Of a stretch of DNA of 64,000 nt, positions 24,427-32,725 are shown piece after piece; position 1 is the first letter of the stretch, and each line of letters starts with the position of its first letter. The stretch is from assembly GCA_963842235.1 (NCBI GenBank), contig CAWJFT010000003.1:372001-436000 (forward strand), given 5' to 3'. Position numbers and translations under genes: made by a program. This DNA comes from JACDAN01 sp963842235. GTDB taxonomy: Bacteria > Actinomycetota > Thermoleophilia > Gaiellales > Gaiellaceae. The notes under the pieces are model-generated. The model had not been told where the DNA came from. It ran no database searches and worked only from the letters and a program-made list of their open reading frames with translations.

Positions 24427-25799
24427 AGCGCGAGGGCGCCGCGGAAGCACGCCCGCGCGTAGGTCTTCGTTACCGCCAGACAGGCGGCGCGCCGCCCCTT
24501 CCGGTCGGCGGACATGCCGCCGAGGATCGTCCCGATGCCCTCGAAGCAGTAGGCGCGCGCTGCCGACGGAGCGGACTCGCACAACCCCTTGGCCCGCTTC
24601 GGGCTCGCGTCGTTCGACGTGATGTCGCGCGCTGCTCCGTAGATGCACTCGCGCGCCATATCGCCGGCGAGGGCGCACAGGTCGATGATCTTGGAAGCGT
24701 CCTGGCGGGTGTTGCCGGAGGCGTCCCGGCCGAGCGACTGGAAACACGTCGCGACCCACGCTTGCTCGCTCTTCCGGCACGTCGCGACGGTCTTTTGCCA
24801 GTCGAACCCGTTCACCTCGAGGATCCGGGAAGTCACCATCAGGTAGCAGTAGAGCTTGTACTTCTCGGCCACGTCATCGCAGGGATAGATCAGGTCGTCG
24901 TCTTTGAGCCAGCTGGACTTGATTCCGTACGACGAGGAGATGTTCTCCATGAAAACCCCTGCCTCGCATGAGTCGCTGTCCCAGGTCGTCTCCAGCTGGT
25001 CGCAGACGTGCAGCGAAGCGGGGAGGTCGTAGCTCGTGTGGATCATCAACCCGTGTCCAAGCCCGTGGACGCACTGGTAGGCCAGGAAGCTCGTCTTCCG
25101 TATGTCCGGATCCCTGCAGATCTCGCGTGAGCGCTTCACCAGGTCGGCGCGGGAGGCACCGACGAACGAGCGCTCGACGACGCCGTGGTAGTAGCCCGAC
25201 CAGCACGAGGAGCGTCCGTGCGCAAGCGCTTTCGCCACGCTTCCGTGGTAGTACTCGAGCGACGCCGCGCCGATCGTGTGCGCGATCCGATGGCAATCCG
25301 AGCCGATCGGTCCCTCGCCGATCTTCTCGTCGAAGAGGTCGAGTGCGGCTTTCGGCCCCTCGCGGTAGGCGATGTTGCCGAACGCCTGCCGGCGGCAATC
25401 GGTATCTAGGCAGCCTTCGAGGCGGGTGTCGTCAGGACGAAAAGGGCCGACGGCGGGACCCCCTGCACCCGCCGCGGAGCCGCTGCCCTGGGAGACGAAG
25501 CGGGCGACGTCGTCGATCTCCTGCTTGCTCAGCTTGTCCTTGAAGGGCGGCATCCCTCCGCCGCCGTTCGTGACCTGCTGGACCGCCTGGTCGAACGTGA
25601 CGCTCGCGTCGTCGAGGTTTGGCCCGACGCTGCCGTTCGAATTCGCAGGCGAATACGTGTGGCAGCCGCCGCATCCGGCGCTGGCGAACACCTTCGCGCC
25701 AGGGCTCTCCGAGGTCTGGTCGCCGCCGCCGTTGTCGTCGCCGCCGCCACAGCCCGCCAGGAGGGCGACGAAGACGCCGAGGAGGAAGGCGGCTCTCAC
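24423..25799 (-). CDS. cytochrome c lipoprotein fused to a Cys/His-rich domain
   Basis: The 458-residue protein starts with a lipoprotein signal (VRAAFLLGVFVALLAGC). A cytochrome c domain follows (CGGCH near residue 42, distal Met in GGGMPPFKD). A long C-terminal domain, about 130-458, has some 17 cysteines and clustered histidines: CHRIAHTIG, YYHGSVAKALAHG, GYYHGVVE and CVHGLGHGLMIH. I do not recognise that domain. Outside the cell its cysteines could form disulfides, and the histidines could bind metal or heme. GTG 25799 is chosen because the signal peptide then starts correctly. It is divergent from sufS. Confidence 0.7.
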   Translation of the reverse strand: MRAAFLLGVFVALLAGCGGGDDNGGGDQTSESPGAKVFASAGCGGCHTYSPANSNGSVGPNLDDASVTFDQAVQQVTNGGGGMPPFKDKLSKQEIDDVARFVSQGSGSAAGAGGPAVGPFRPDDTRLEGCLDTDCRRQAFGNIAYREGPKAALDLFDEKIGEGPIGSDCHRIAHTIGAASLEYYHGSVAKALAHGRSSCWSGYYHGVVERSFVGASRADLVKRSREICRDPDIRKTSFLAYQCVHGLGHGLMIHTSYDLPASLHVCDQLETTWDSDSCEAGVFMENISSSYGIKSSWLKDDDLIYPCDDVAEKYKLYCYLMVTSRILEVNGFDWQKTVATCRKSEQAWVATCFQSLGRDASGNTRQDASKIIDLCALAGDMARECIYGAARDITSNDASPKRAKGLCESAPSAARAYCFEGIGTILGGMSADRKGRRAACLAVTKTYARACFRGALAL

Positions 25800-25845
25800 G
25801 CCGTCACAGGGTACTGGGCCTCGCGGTACGTGCAATAGAGGCGGG

Positions 25846-25851
25846 TACGAT
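25846..25851 (+). promoter_or_regulatory. -10 box of the sufS-sufU-Rieske operon
   Basis: TACGAT ends six bases before the sufS ATG. Confidence 0.5.
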
Positions 25852-25857
25852 GAACCC

Positions 25858-27102
25858 ATGGCCGTCGGCGCCGACCTGAAGCTCGATGCTCATGCACTCC
25901 GTGCCGATTTTCCCATCCTGGCCCAGGAAATAAACGGAAAGCCGCTGGCGTATCTCGACTCCGCGGTCACGGCCCAGAAGCCGCGCCAGGTGCTGGACGC
26001 AATGACGCAGTTCTACGAGACCTCGTACGGGAACGTGCATCGCGGCGTCTACGCGCTGGCCGAGCGGGCGACTGAGGCGTTCGAAGGCGCGCGCGAGCGG
26101 ATCGCACGCTTCGTCAACGCGCCGTCCTCGCGCGAGCTGATCTTCACACGGAACGCGACCGAGGGTCTGAACCTCGTCGCCTACGCGTGGGGCCTGACGA
26201 ACCTCGGCCCAGGCGATCTCGTCGTCGTCACGGAGCTAGAGCATCACTCGAACTTCGTCCCCTGGCAGTACATCGCCAAGCGGACCGGCGCGGGCTTCCG
26301 GATGATCCCCCTCACGGAGAGCGGCGAGCTCGACATCGACGTTCTCGACGGCTTCGTGGCCGACGGCCGGGTCAAGGTCGTGGCCACGAACCTCGTCTCG
26401 AATGCGCTCGGCACCATCAATCCCGTCGAGCGCCTGAGCGCGTGGGCCCACGAGCACGACGCGATCATGGTCGTGGACGGCGCACAGGCCGCTCCGCATC
26501 TGGCGATCGACGTGCAGGCGCTCGGCTGCGACTTCTTCGCGTTCTCGGCGCACAAGCTGTGCGGGCCGAGCGGGGTCGGCGCCCTGTGGGGGCGCCGCGA
26601 GCTGCTCGAGGCGATGGAGCCGTTCAACCTCGGCGGCCACATGATTCGCAAGGTGCAGTTCGAGGAGACGACCTGGGGCGATCTCCCGCACAAGTTCGAG
26701 GCCGGGACTTCGCCGATCGCCGAGGCGGTCGGGTTCGGCGCCGCGGTCGACTACATCTCAGCGGCCGGCCTCGAGGCGATCCAGCGGCACGAGCACGAGT
26801 TGCTCTCGTACGCGCTCGAGCGGCTCGCCGACGTGCCGGGGATCGTGCTCTACGGCCCGGCTCCGGAGCGTCGAGCCGGCATCGTCAGCTTCAACATCGA
26901 GGGCATCCATCCGCACGACGTCGCCCAGGTGCTCGACTGGGAAGGCGTAGCGATTCGGGCGGGGCACCACTGCTGCCAGCCCCTGATGCAGCGGCTCGGC
27001 GTCGCTGCGACCAACCGCGCGAGTTTCTACCTCTACACGCTGCCGGAGGAAATCGACCGGCTCGCGGACGGGCTCCTCCGCGTCCGGAAGGTCTTCGGCT
27101 AG
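25858..27102 (+). CDS. sufS: cysteine desulfurase SufS
   Basis: The 414-residue PLP enzyme releases sulfur from cysteine for Fe-S assembly. The PLP lysine lies in SAHKLCGPSG near residue 228 and the active cysteine in RAGHHCCQPLM near 370. ELEHHSNFVPWQ near 127 is the usual class V aminotransferase cofactor region. Start is ATG 25858. sufU follows after eleven bases, so this is a second suf locus separate from sufCBD by about 6 kb. Confidence 0.95.
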   Translation: MAVGADLKLDAHALRADFPILAQEINGKPLAYLDSAVTAQKPRQVLDAMTQFYETSYGNVHRGVYALAERATEAFEGARERIARFVNAPSSRELIFTRNATEGLNLVAYAWGLTNLGPGDLVVVTELEHHSNFVPWQYIAKRTGAGFRMIPLTESGELDIDVLDGFVADGRVKVVATNLVSNALGTINPVERLSAWAHEHDAIMVVDGAQAAPHLAIDVQALGCDFFAFSAHKLCGPSGVGALWGRRELLEAMEPFNLGGHMIRKVQFEETTWGDLPHKFEAGTSPIAEAVGFGAAVDYISAAGLEAIQRHEHELLSYALERLADVPGIVLYGPAPERRAGIVSFNIEGIHPHDVAQVLDWEGVAIRAGHHCCQPLMQRLGVAATNRASFYLYTLPEEIDRLADGLLRVRKVFG

Positions 27103-27113
27103 CCTCGTTCTCG

Positions 27114-27545
27114 ATGGAAGATCTCTACAGGGAGGTCATCCTCGACCACTACAAGAACCCGCGCGGCCACGGGGTGATCGAGGACGCCGACGCCACCGCG
27201 GAGGGGGTCAACCCGCTCTGCGGCGACGAGGTCTCGATCTACGTCGCCTTCGACGAGGACGGCGAGACGATCGACGAGATCAAGTTCTCGGGCCGTGGGT
27301 GCGCGATCAGCCAGGCCGCGACGTCGATGCTGACGGAGATGGTCAAGGGCCGCACGGCCGCCGAGGTCGGGGAGCTGTCGAAGGACGAGCTGCTCGAGGA
27401 GGTCGGGATCCCGAACATGTCGCCGATCCGGATCAAGTGCGCGCTGCTCGGCCTCGGCGTCCTCAAGGTCGCGCTTCACCGCGCGAAGGGCACGCCGCTC
27501 CCGCAGGAGTGGGCAGGGCTCGACGAAGAGTTCCAAGTCAGATAG
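27114..27545 (+). CDS. sufU: SufU/IscU-like sulfur acceptor
   Basis: The 143-residue protein accepts sulfur from SufS. The three zinc/sulfur cysteines are in NPLCGDEV (near 40), GRGCAISQAATSML (near 66) and IKCALLGL (near 128). The insertion between the second and third, and the pairing with SufS, fit the SufU type of Gram-positive bacteria. Start is ATG 27114. The stop overlaps the start of the Rieske gene. Confidence 0.95.
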   Translation: MEDLYREVILDHYKNPRGHGVIEDADATAEGVNPLCGDEVSIYVAFDEDGETIDEIKFSGRGCAISQAATSMLTEMVKGRTAAEVGELSKDELLEEVGIPNMSPIRIKCALLGLGVLKVALHRAKGTPLPQEWAGLDEEFQVR

Positions 27546-27859
27546 TGGCTCTCATCGAGGTGGCTCCGGTGGACGAGTTCCCGCCGGGCTCGGTGAAGAT
27601 CGTTCGGGCGGGCTCGGTCGCCGTCGGCGTCTACAACCTCGACGGCGACTACTGCGCGATCGAGGACCGCTGCTCCCACGACGATGGCCCGTTGGCGGAA
27701 GGCGAGTTCGATCTCGAGGAGCGGGTAGTCATCTGCCCTCGGCACGGGTCGAAATTCGACATCTGCAGCGGTCGCCCCCTGTCCCTCCCGGCCTACGAGC
27801 CCGTGGAGACGTTTCCGGTGGTCGTCGAGGACGGCTGGGTCAAAGTCGACATCACCTGA
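27545..27859 (+). CDS. Rieske-type [2Fe-2S] ferredoxin
   Basis: The 104-residue protein carries the Rieske pair CSH (near 43-45) and CPRH (near 62-65), followed by GSKFDICSGRPLSLPA. It is a soluble small Rieske protein like those in other suf operons, possibly a cluster acceptor or electron carrier. Start is GTG 27545, sharing a base with the sufU stop. Confidence 0.9.
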   Translation: MALIEVAPVDEFPPGSVKIVRAGSVAVGVYNLDGDYCAIEDRCSHDDGPLAEGEFDLEERVVICPRHGSKFDICSGRPLSLPAYEPVETFPVVVEDGWVKVDIT

Positions 27860-27878
27860 CGGGCGGCGGCCGGGCTCG

Positions 27879-27884
27879 TAGGCT
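27879..27884 (+). promoter_or_regulatory. -10 box of the methyltransferase gene
   Basis: TAGGCT ends six bases before the GTG at 27891. Confidence 0.45.
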
Positions 27885-27890
27885 ACTGCG

Positions 27891-28478
27891 GTGCTCGACG
27901 ACCGCGCTCGCACTGTGCTCGCCCGCCTCGAGGCTGAGGACGCCGACGAGCGTGCCCGCGGGCTTCCGAGCGAGCAACGCTCGCGCCAGGTGGCACGCAC
28001 GACGGGACAATTCCTATTCGCGCTTGTTGCGCCCCAGACCGGCTGTGAGGTGCTCGAGATCGGCGGCTCGCGGGGCTATTCGACGATCTGGCTAGCCGCC
28101 GGCGTCCGCTACCTCGGCGGCCGCGTCCTCTCGCTCGAATTCGACCCGGCCAAGGCCGAGGCGTGGCGCCGGAACATCGAAGACGCGGGTCTCGACGACA
28201 CCGCCGAGCTCCTGGAAGGCGACGCGTTCGAGACGCTGCGGCAGATCGACGACGTCTTCGACGTCGTCTTCATCGACGCGGAGAAGGAGGACTACGAGCT
28301 GCTCTTCGACCTCTCCAGAAACAAGGTCGAACCGGGGGCGCTCTTCATCGCCGACAACGTCCTCTCGCATGCCGACCCGCTTGCGGACTACTCCCGACAC
28401 CGCCAGGCGGACCCGACGCTCGAGTCCGTGACGGTCCCGCTCGACCGCGGTTTGGAGCTTTCCGCCGTCCTCAGGTAG
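27891..28478 (+). CDS. SAM-dependent O-methyltransferase-like protein
   Basis: The 195-residue protein has a class I methyltransferase fold: CEVLEIGGSRGYSTIWLA (SAM-binding glycine loop, near 50-67), a SLEFDPAK acidic loop, EGDAF, and FDVVFIDAEKEDY with the metal- or substrate-binding aspartate. It is related to the catechol O-methyltransferase (O-MT_3) group. The substrate is unknown. Start is GTG 27891. Confidence 0.82.
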   Translation: MLDDRARTVLARLEAEDADERARGLPSEQRSRQVARTTGQFLFALVAPQTGCEVLEIGGSRGYSTIWLAAGVRYLGGRVLSLEFDPAKAEAWRRNIEDAGLDDTAELLEGDAFETLRQIDDVFDVVFIDAEKEDYELLFDLSRNKVEPGALFIADNVLSHADPLADYSRHRQADPTLESVTVPLDRGLELSAVLR

Positions 28479-28519
28479 TCGCTACAGTTCGGCTACCGCG
28501 GAAAGGAGGTGGTCCGAGA

Positions 28520-28561
28520 GTGAAATCTTCAAGTACGGGCAGTGGAGGTACCAGCGGGTAG
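28520..28561 (+). CDS. leader peptide ORF, 13 residues, upstream of ABC-F
   Basis: GTG 28520 to TAG 28561 encodes VKSSSTGSGGTSG. It has one of the best Shine-Dalgarno sites in the window (AAGGAGGT at 28503-28510, nine bases away). Its last codons overlap the 5' arms of two long-range stems, so ribosome movement here would change the RNA fold. A peptide product is inference. Confidence 0.5.
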   Translation: MKSSSTGSGGTSG

Positions 28562-28676
28562 GGGCGTGTCCCCGAGACCTGAAGGGAACCGCCTAGCCAG
28601 CGTGGGGGACGTCGCGCTACGCGCCGCCGGCCGTCGGCCGAGCAGGTAAGCGCCTCTACCGATACCACCGCTGGTA
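28549..28676 (+). ncRNA. structured leader RNA before the ABC-F gene
   Basis: TACCAGCGG (28549-28557) pairs with CCGCTGGTA (28668-28676). GTAGGGGCG (28558-28566) pairs with CGCCTCTAC (28651-28659). Inside, GTCCCC (28568-28573) pairs with GGGGAC (28605-28610), and small hairpins CGCG-CTA-CGCG and GGCC-GTC-GGCC fill the rest. The structure is followed by a terminator and then the ABC-F gene. I do not recognise a known Rfam family. Confidence 0.55.
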
Positions 28677-28686
28677 ACCGGATGCT

Positions 28687-28708
28687 CGGGGCCGCGAAAG
28701 CGGCCCCG
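28687..28708 (+). terminator. terminator/attenuator before ABC-F
   Basis: CGGGGCCGC, GAAA loop, GCGGCCCCG: a perfect 9-bp stem followed by ACTCTTAT. It lies 21 bases before the ABC-F start, so transcription of that gene must read through it. Confidence 0.65.
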
Positions 28709-28729
28709 ACTCTTATCGGAAAGAACCTC

Positions 28730-30610
28730 ATGGCAGTCGTCATCGCGAACCAGCTCCGCAAGGACATCGCGGGAGATCCGCTCTTCGACGGCGTCTCGTT
28801 CAAGGTCGAGCGCCGAGACCGGCTCTCGCTCGCCGGGCCCAACGGCGCCGGCAAGACGACGCTGCTTCGCATGCTCGCGGGCGAGCTGGGCGTCGACGGC
28901 GGCGCGCTCGCCTTCTCGAAGGGGACCCGTGTCGCGCTGCACGACCAGCGCCCGCCGCTCGAGCTCGGCCTCTCGCTCCGCGAGTACGTGCTCTCGGGCG
29001 CGGCCGATCTGATCGCGCTGGAGGAGGAGCTCCGCGGTCTCGAGGGGGCGATGGCCGCGGGACGACACGACGGCGGGACGCTCGCTCGCTACGCGGAGGC
29101 TCAGGCGCGGCTCGAGCACGCCGGCGGTTATGCGTGGCGCGAGCGGACAGCCGCGGTCGTCCGCGGCCTCGGCTTCGCCGACGCCGACCTGGATCGGTCG
29201 CTCGACACCTTCTCCGGCGGCGAGCTGACGCGTGCCTCGCTGGCCCGCGCGCTCGCAGGTGACCCTGATCTGCTGCTGCTGGACGAGCCGACGAACCACC
29301 TGGACGTCGAGAGCATCGAGTGGCTCGAGCGCGAGCTGCAGTCGCTCGACGCAGGCGTGATTCTCGTCGCCCACGACCGCTGGTTCCTGGAGACGGTCAC
29401 GAACGCCGTGTTGGAGCTCAAAGGTGGCCGCTCGCTCTATTTCGCCGGCCCCTGGCACAAATGGCGGTTGGAGAAGGCTGCCCGAGCTCAGCAGGCGGAG
29501 AAGACCATCGGCCGCATCGACGCCGACATCGCGAGGCTCGAGCGGTTCGTCGAGCGCTTCCGCTACAAGAAGCTAAAGGCAAAGCAGGCCCAGGCCAAGC
29601 TGACCCACATCGGTCGCCTCGAGGCCGAGCGGAGTAAGTCAGCGGGCGAGCTCGAGAGCCTGACCAGCCGCCGGCGCACGCTCGGTTTCGAGTTCCTGAG
29701 GCCCGCCCGGAGCGGCCGGACGGTCGTCGAAGCGGAGGCGCTGGATCTCTCGGCCGGCGACAAGGAGCTTCTCCACGACGTCTCGTTCGCACTCGAGCGG
29801 GGCGAGCACGTGGCCCTGGTCGGCCCGAACGGGTCCGGCAAAACCACGCTGCTGGAAACGATCCTCGGCCGCCGCGAGCCGCGAGCCGGGACGACACGGC
29901 TCGGCTACGGCGTCGAGCCCGCGTACTTCTCCCAGCACGAGATCGAGCTCGATGAGCGCGGCAGCGTCCTGGAGTGCGCCCAGCGGGCCACCGGACTGCC
30001 CAGGCCACAGGCACAGTCGCTGCTCGGCCGGTTCCTCTTCTCGGGCTGGCAGGAGCACGAGAAGCAGGTGTCGGTCCTCTCCGGCGGCGAGCGCCGTCGG
30101 CTCGCGCTCGCGCTCGTCGTCGCGTCGGGCGCGAACCTGCTCGTCCTCGACGAGCCGACGAACCATCTCGACCTCGAGAGCCGGGAAGCGCTCGAGGCTG
30201 CACTCGAGGCGTTCCCGGGCACCGTTCTGCTCGTCTCCCACGACCGCGCACTGCTCGACGCCGTCGCACACCGAACCCTTGCGATCGAGGACCACTCGCT
30301 CCGCACATACGAAGGCGGCTGGGCCGAGCTCGTCCGGCGTCGGGAGGCGCGCGCACTTGCCGACGAGCCCGTCGCCAAGCCGCCGAAGCAGAAAGCGAAG
30401 CCGATCCCGGTGCGGCCGGCCGGGCCGACCCCACTCGAGCGCCTCGAGAGCGACATCGGGCGTCAGGAGCGTGCCGTCGCCGAGTTGGAGGAGCGGCTCG
30501 CAGAGGACTGGGGGAACGTGGAGCTCTTGACGGCGCACCGCGCGGCGCGGGATGAGCTGCAGGAGCTGCTCGCGCGCTGGGAGCGGCTCTTCGAGTCGAC
30601 GCCGTCCTAG
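28730..30610 (+). CDS. ABC-F family ATPase
   Basis: The 626-residue cytoplasmic protein has two ABC domains (about 1-245 and 325-545). Each has a Walker A (GPNGAGKTT, GPNGSGKTT) and signature (FSGGELTRASLARAL, LSGGERRRLALAL) and the LLDEPTNHLD or VLDEPTNHLD Walker B. They are joined by the charged linker typical of ABC-F proteins, and the protein lacks transmembrane helices. A C-terminal coiled coil (about 575-625) follows. Family members act on the ribosome, as translation factors or antibiotic-protection proteins. Start is ATG 28730. The long leader with a short ORF and terminator suggests induction by ribosome stalling. Confidence 0.88.
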   Translation: MAVVIANQLRKDIAGDPLFDGVSFKVERRDRLSLAGPNGAGKTTLLRMLAGELGVDGGALAFSKGTRVALHDQRPPLELGLSLREYVLSGAADLIALEEELRGLEGAMAAGRHDGGTLARYAEAQARLEHAGGYAWRERTAAVVRGLGFADADLDRSLDTFSGGELTRASLARALAGDPDLLLLDEPTNHLDVESIEWLERELQSLDAGVILVAHDRWFLETVTNAVLELKGGRSLYFAGPWHKWRLEKAARAQQAEKTIGRIDADIARLERFVERFRYKKLKAKQAQAKLTHIGRLEAERSKSAGELESLTSRRRTLGFEFLRPARSGRTVVEAEALDLSAGDKELLHDVSFALERGEHVALVGPNGSGKTTLLETILGRREPRAGTTRLGYGVEPAYFSQHEIELDERGSVLECAQRATGLPRPQAQSLLGRFLFSGWQEHEKQVSVLSGGERRRLALALVVASGANLLVLDEPTNHLDLESREALEAALEAFPGTVLLVSHDRALLDAVAHRTLAIEDHSLRTYEGGWAELVRRREARALADEPVAKPPKQKAKPIPVRPAGPTPLERLESDIGRQERAVAELEERLAEDWGNVELLTAHRAARDELQELLARWERLFESTPS

Positions 30611-31173
30611 TCGGCGAACGTCGCGATCAGCGCTTCCGCGACGACCTTCAGCGGCTTGCCCGAGACCTGGCTCGCGCGGCGGAGGCGTTCGAAGGCCTCC
30701 TGCTCGGTGAGGCCGTCCCGGTCCATCAGAATCCCCTTGGCGCGCTCGATCGCCTTCCGCGCTGCGAGCGCCTCGGCCAGCGAGTCCGCCTCCTCGCGCA
30801 GAGCCGAGAGCTCCTCGTGTCGGGCGCGCGCCGTTGCGATCGCGGGGAGCAGGTCGCTCTCCCGGAACGGCTTGACGAGGTAGCCGAACACCCCGGCCTC
30901 GACCGCGCGGGCCACGAGCTCGTCCTGGCCGTACGCGGTCAGCATCACGATCGGGATCGGGCGCTCCTCGAGAATCCGCCTCGCGGCCTCGATGCCGTCG
31001 AGCCTGGGCATCTTCACGTCGAGGATCGCGAGCTCGGGATCGTGCTCCTCGGCGAGCTCGATCGCCTCAGCGCCGTCGCGGGCCTCCGCGCAGACCTCGT
31101 GACCGGCCTCCTCGAGCAGCTTCCTGAGGTCGAGGCGGATAATCGTCTCGTCCTCGGCGATGAGGATCCTCAT
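30607..31173 (-). CDS. ANTAR-domain response regulator
   Basis: The 188-residue protein has a receiver domain with phospho-acceptor Asp52 (AILDVKMPRLDG) and the switch residues Thr (MLTAYG) and Lys (VKPF). The C-terminal ANTAR domain, about 125-185, is a coiled coil plus three helices (KAIERAKGILMDRDGLTEQEAFERLRRAS). ANTAR proteins bind paired hairpins in nascent RNA and prevent termination. It overlaps the kinase gene by four bases. Candidate targets are the two glnA leaders in this window (35519-35568 and 40367-40436). Confidence 0.93.
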   Translation of the reverse strand: MRILIAEDETIIRLDLRKLLEEAGHEVCAEARDGAEAIELAEEHDPELAILDVKMPRLDGIEAARRILEERPIPIVMLTAYGQDELVARAVEAGVFGYLVKPFRESDLLPAIATARARHEELSALREEADSLAEALAARKAIERAKGILMDRDGLTEQEAFERLRRASQVSGKPLKVVAEALIATFAD

Positions 31174-32576
31174 GCGGGAAACGCGACTTCGACGCGCAGG
31201 CCCCCGTTCGAGTGGAGAGCGAGCGTTCCGCGCAGTTCGTCGCGGACCAGGGCGCCGACGATCGACAATCCAGTTCCGGAAGGCTCGCCGGTGAAGCCCT
31301 CGCCGTCGTCGGCGATCGCCAGCAGGATCTCCCCGTTCCGCCGCGTGAGCTGAACGGTCACCGTCTCGCCGCCGTGCTCGAGGGCGTTCTGGAGCAGCTC
31401 GCTGAAGACGAGCGCGAGCGCCGTGGCCTGATCGCCGTCGAGCGAGATCTGCTCGAGCTCGGCCTCGATCCGCTTTGGCGATCCGAGCCCCTGGACGAGC
31501 ATCGCCCGAAGGCGGTCGAGGAGCTCCGCGAGCTCGACGTCGTCGTGGCGCCGCTGCGTGAGCACTTCGTGGACGGCGGCGATCGCGAGGATCCGGTTCG
31601 CCGAATCGTCGAGTGCTTTGCGGGGATCGACGCCGTCGCCCGAACGCGCCTGGAGCCGCAGGAGCGAGGCAACGGTCTGCAGGTTGTTCTTGACGCGGTG
31701 GTGGATCTCCTGGGCGAGGACGCCGCGCATGACGGCCCGGCCGTGCTCGAGCGCGACGGCGGCCTGGTGGGCGATCGAGGAGAGCAGGGCACGCTCCTGC
31801 TCGGTGAACGGTGTGTCGCGGTCGCAGACGAGCTCGCCGATCTGGCGTCCCTTCCAGCGCAGCGGAAGCCGGACGGCGTGCGCGCCGGCCCGGCCTTCGG
31901 GCCAGGCGATCTTCCCGTCCTCGAGCACGAGCGCCGCGCCGGTTGCGCCGACGGCGTCCACGGTCGTCTGGACGATGGCCTCGAGCGATTCCTCCAGATA
32001 GAGAGACTCGGAGACGGCCTCCGAGATTCGCGCGAGCGCCTCCAGTTCGCCGACCCGCTGCTGGGCTTCGCTGTAGAGCTTTGCGTGCTCGATCGTCTGG
32101 GCCACCTGGCCCGCGATCGCGACGAGCAGGTCAATCTCCTCGCGGGTGAAGTCGCGCGGCTCGAGGGTGCGGACGTTGAGCGCGCCCGCGAGCTTGTCGC
32201 GCGCGAGGATCGGGACGGCCAGGATCGACTCGTACTGATCCTCGGGGAGATTCGGGAAGCCCTTGAAGCGTGGGTCGAGGTGCGCCTGGGCCGGGATCAT
32301 GATCGGCGCGCGCTCGTCGGCCGCCGAACCGGTGATCCCCTCGCCGGGACGCATCCGCGGGCGGCGGGTCATGGCTTCGACCGAGGTGCCGTAGGTGGCG
32401 CGCAGGACGAGCTCGTCAGCTGCCTCGTCGTAGAGGTAGACGAAGCACGCCTCGGTGTCGAGCGCGTCGGCGACCTTGCGGGCAACGAGCGCGAGGACCT
32501 CCTCGAGGTCGAGCGTCGAGTTGACCGCGGCGATCGTCTCGGTCAGGAGGCGGAGATGCCGCTCGGACGTATCCAT
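31170..32576 (-). CDS. GAF-domain sensor histidine kinase (HisKA_2/HWE type)
   Basis: The 468-residue soluble kinase has a first GAF domain (about 20-165), a second GAF region (about 185-275), and a phospho-acceptor segment EIHHRVKNNLQTVASLLRLQ near 285. The HATPase domain has VFSELLQNALEHGG and DDGEGF. This kinase type is the usual partner of ANTAR regulators, and the gene overlaps one. No transmembrane helix is present, so it should sense a cytoplasmic signal. ATG 32576 is preferred; an upstream in-frame ATG at 32627 would add 17 residues. Confidence 0.9.
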   Translation of the reverse strand: MDTSERHLRLLTETIAAVNSTLDLEEVLALVARKVADALDTEACFVYLYDEAADELVLRATYGTSVEAMTRRPRMRPGEGITGSAADERAPIMIPAQAHLDPRFKGFPNLPEDQYESILAVPILARDKLAGALNVRTLEPRDFTREEIDLLVAIAGQVAQTIEHAKLYSEAQQRVGELEALARISEAVSESLYLEESLEAIVQTTVDAVGATGAALVLEDGKIAWPEGRAGAHAVRLPLRWKGRQIGELVCDRDTPFTEQERALLSSIAHQAAVALEHGRAVMRGVLAQEIHHRVKNNLQTVASLLRLQARSGDGVDPRKALDDSANRILAIAAVHEVLTQRRHDDVELAELLDRLRAMLVQGLGSPKRIEAELEQISLDGDQATALALVFSELLQNALEHGGETVTVQLTRRNGEILLAIADDGEGFTGEPSGTGLSIVGALVRDELRGTLALHSNGGLRVEVAFPA

Positions 32577-32725
32577 CAGGCCCACCGATTGTAGGAGGGC
32601 GGTCCGAGCCTCCGGCGCTCGGATCATTGAAAAACGCCGGAAATGCTGGGAAGATCGAGGACAGGTCCGGCGTCCTGAAGAAGACGGCGTCGGCCAAACG
32701 ACGTCGGGAGACGAAAGGAGCATCA

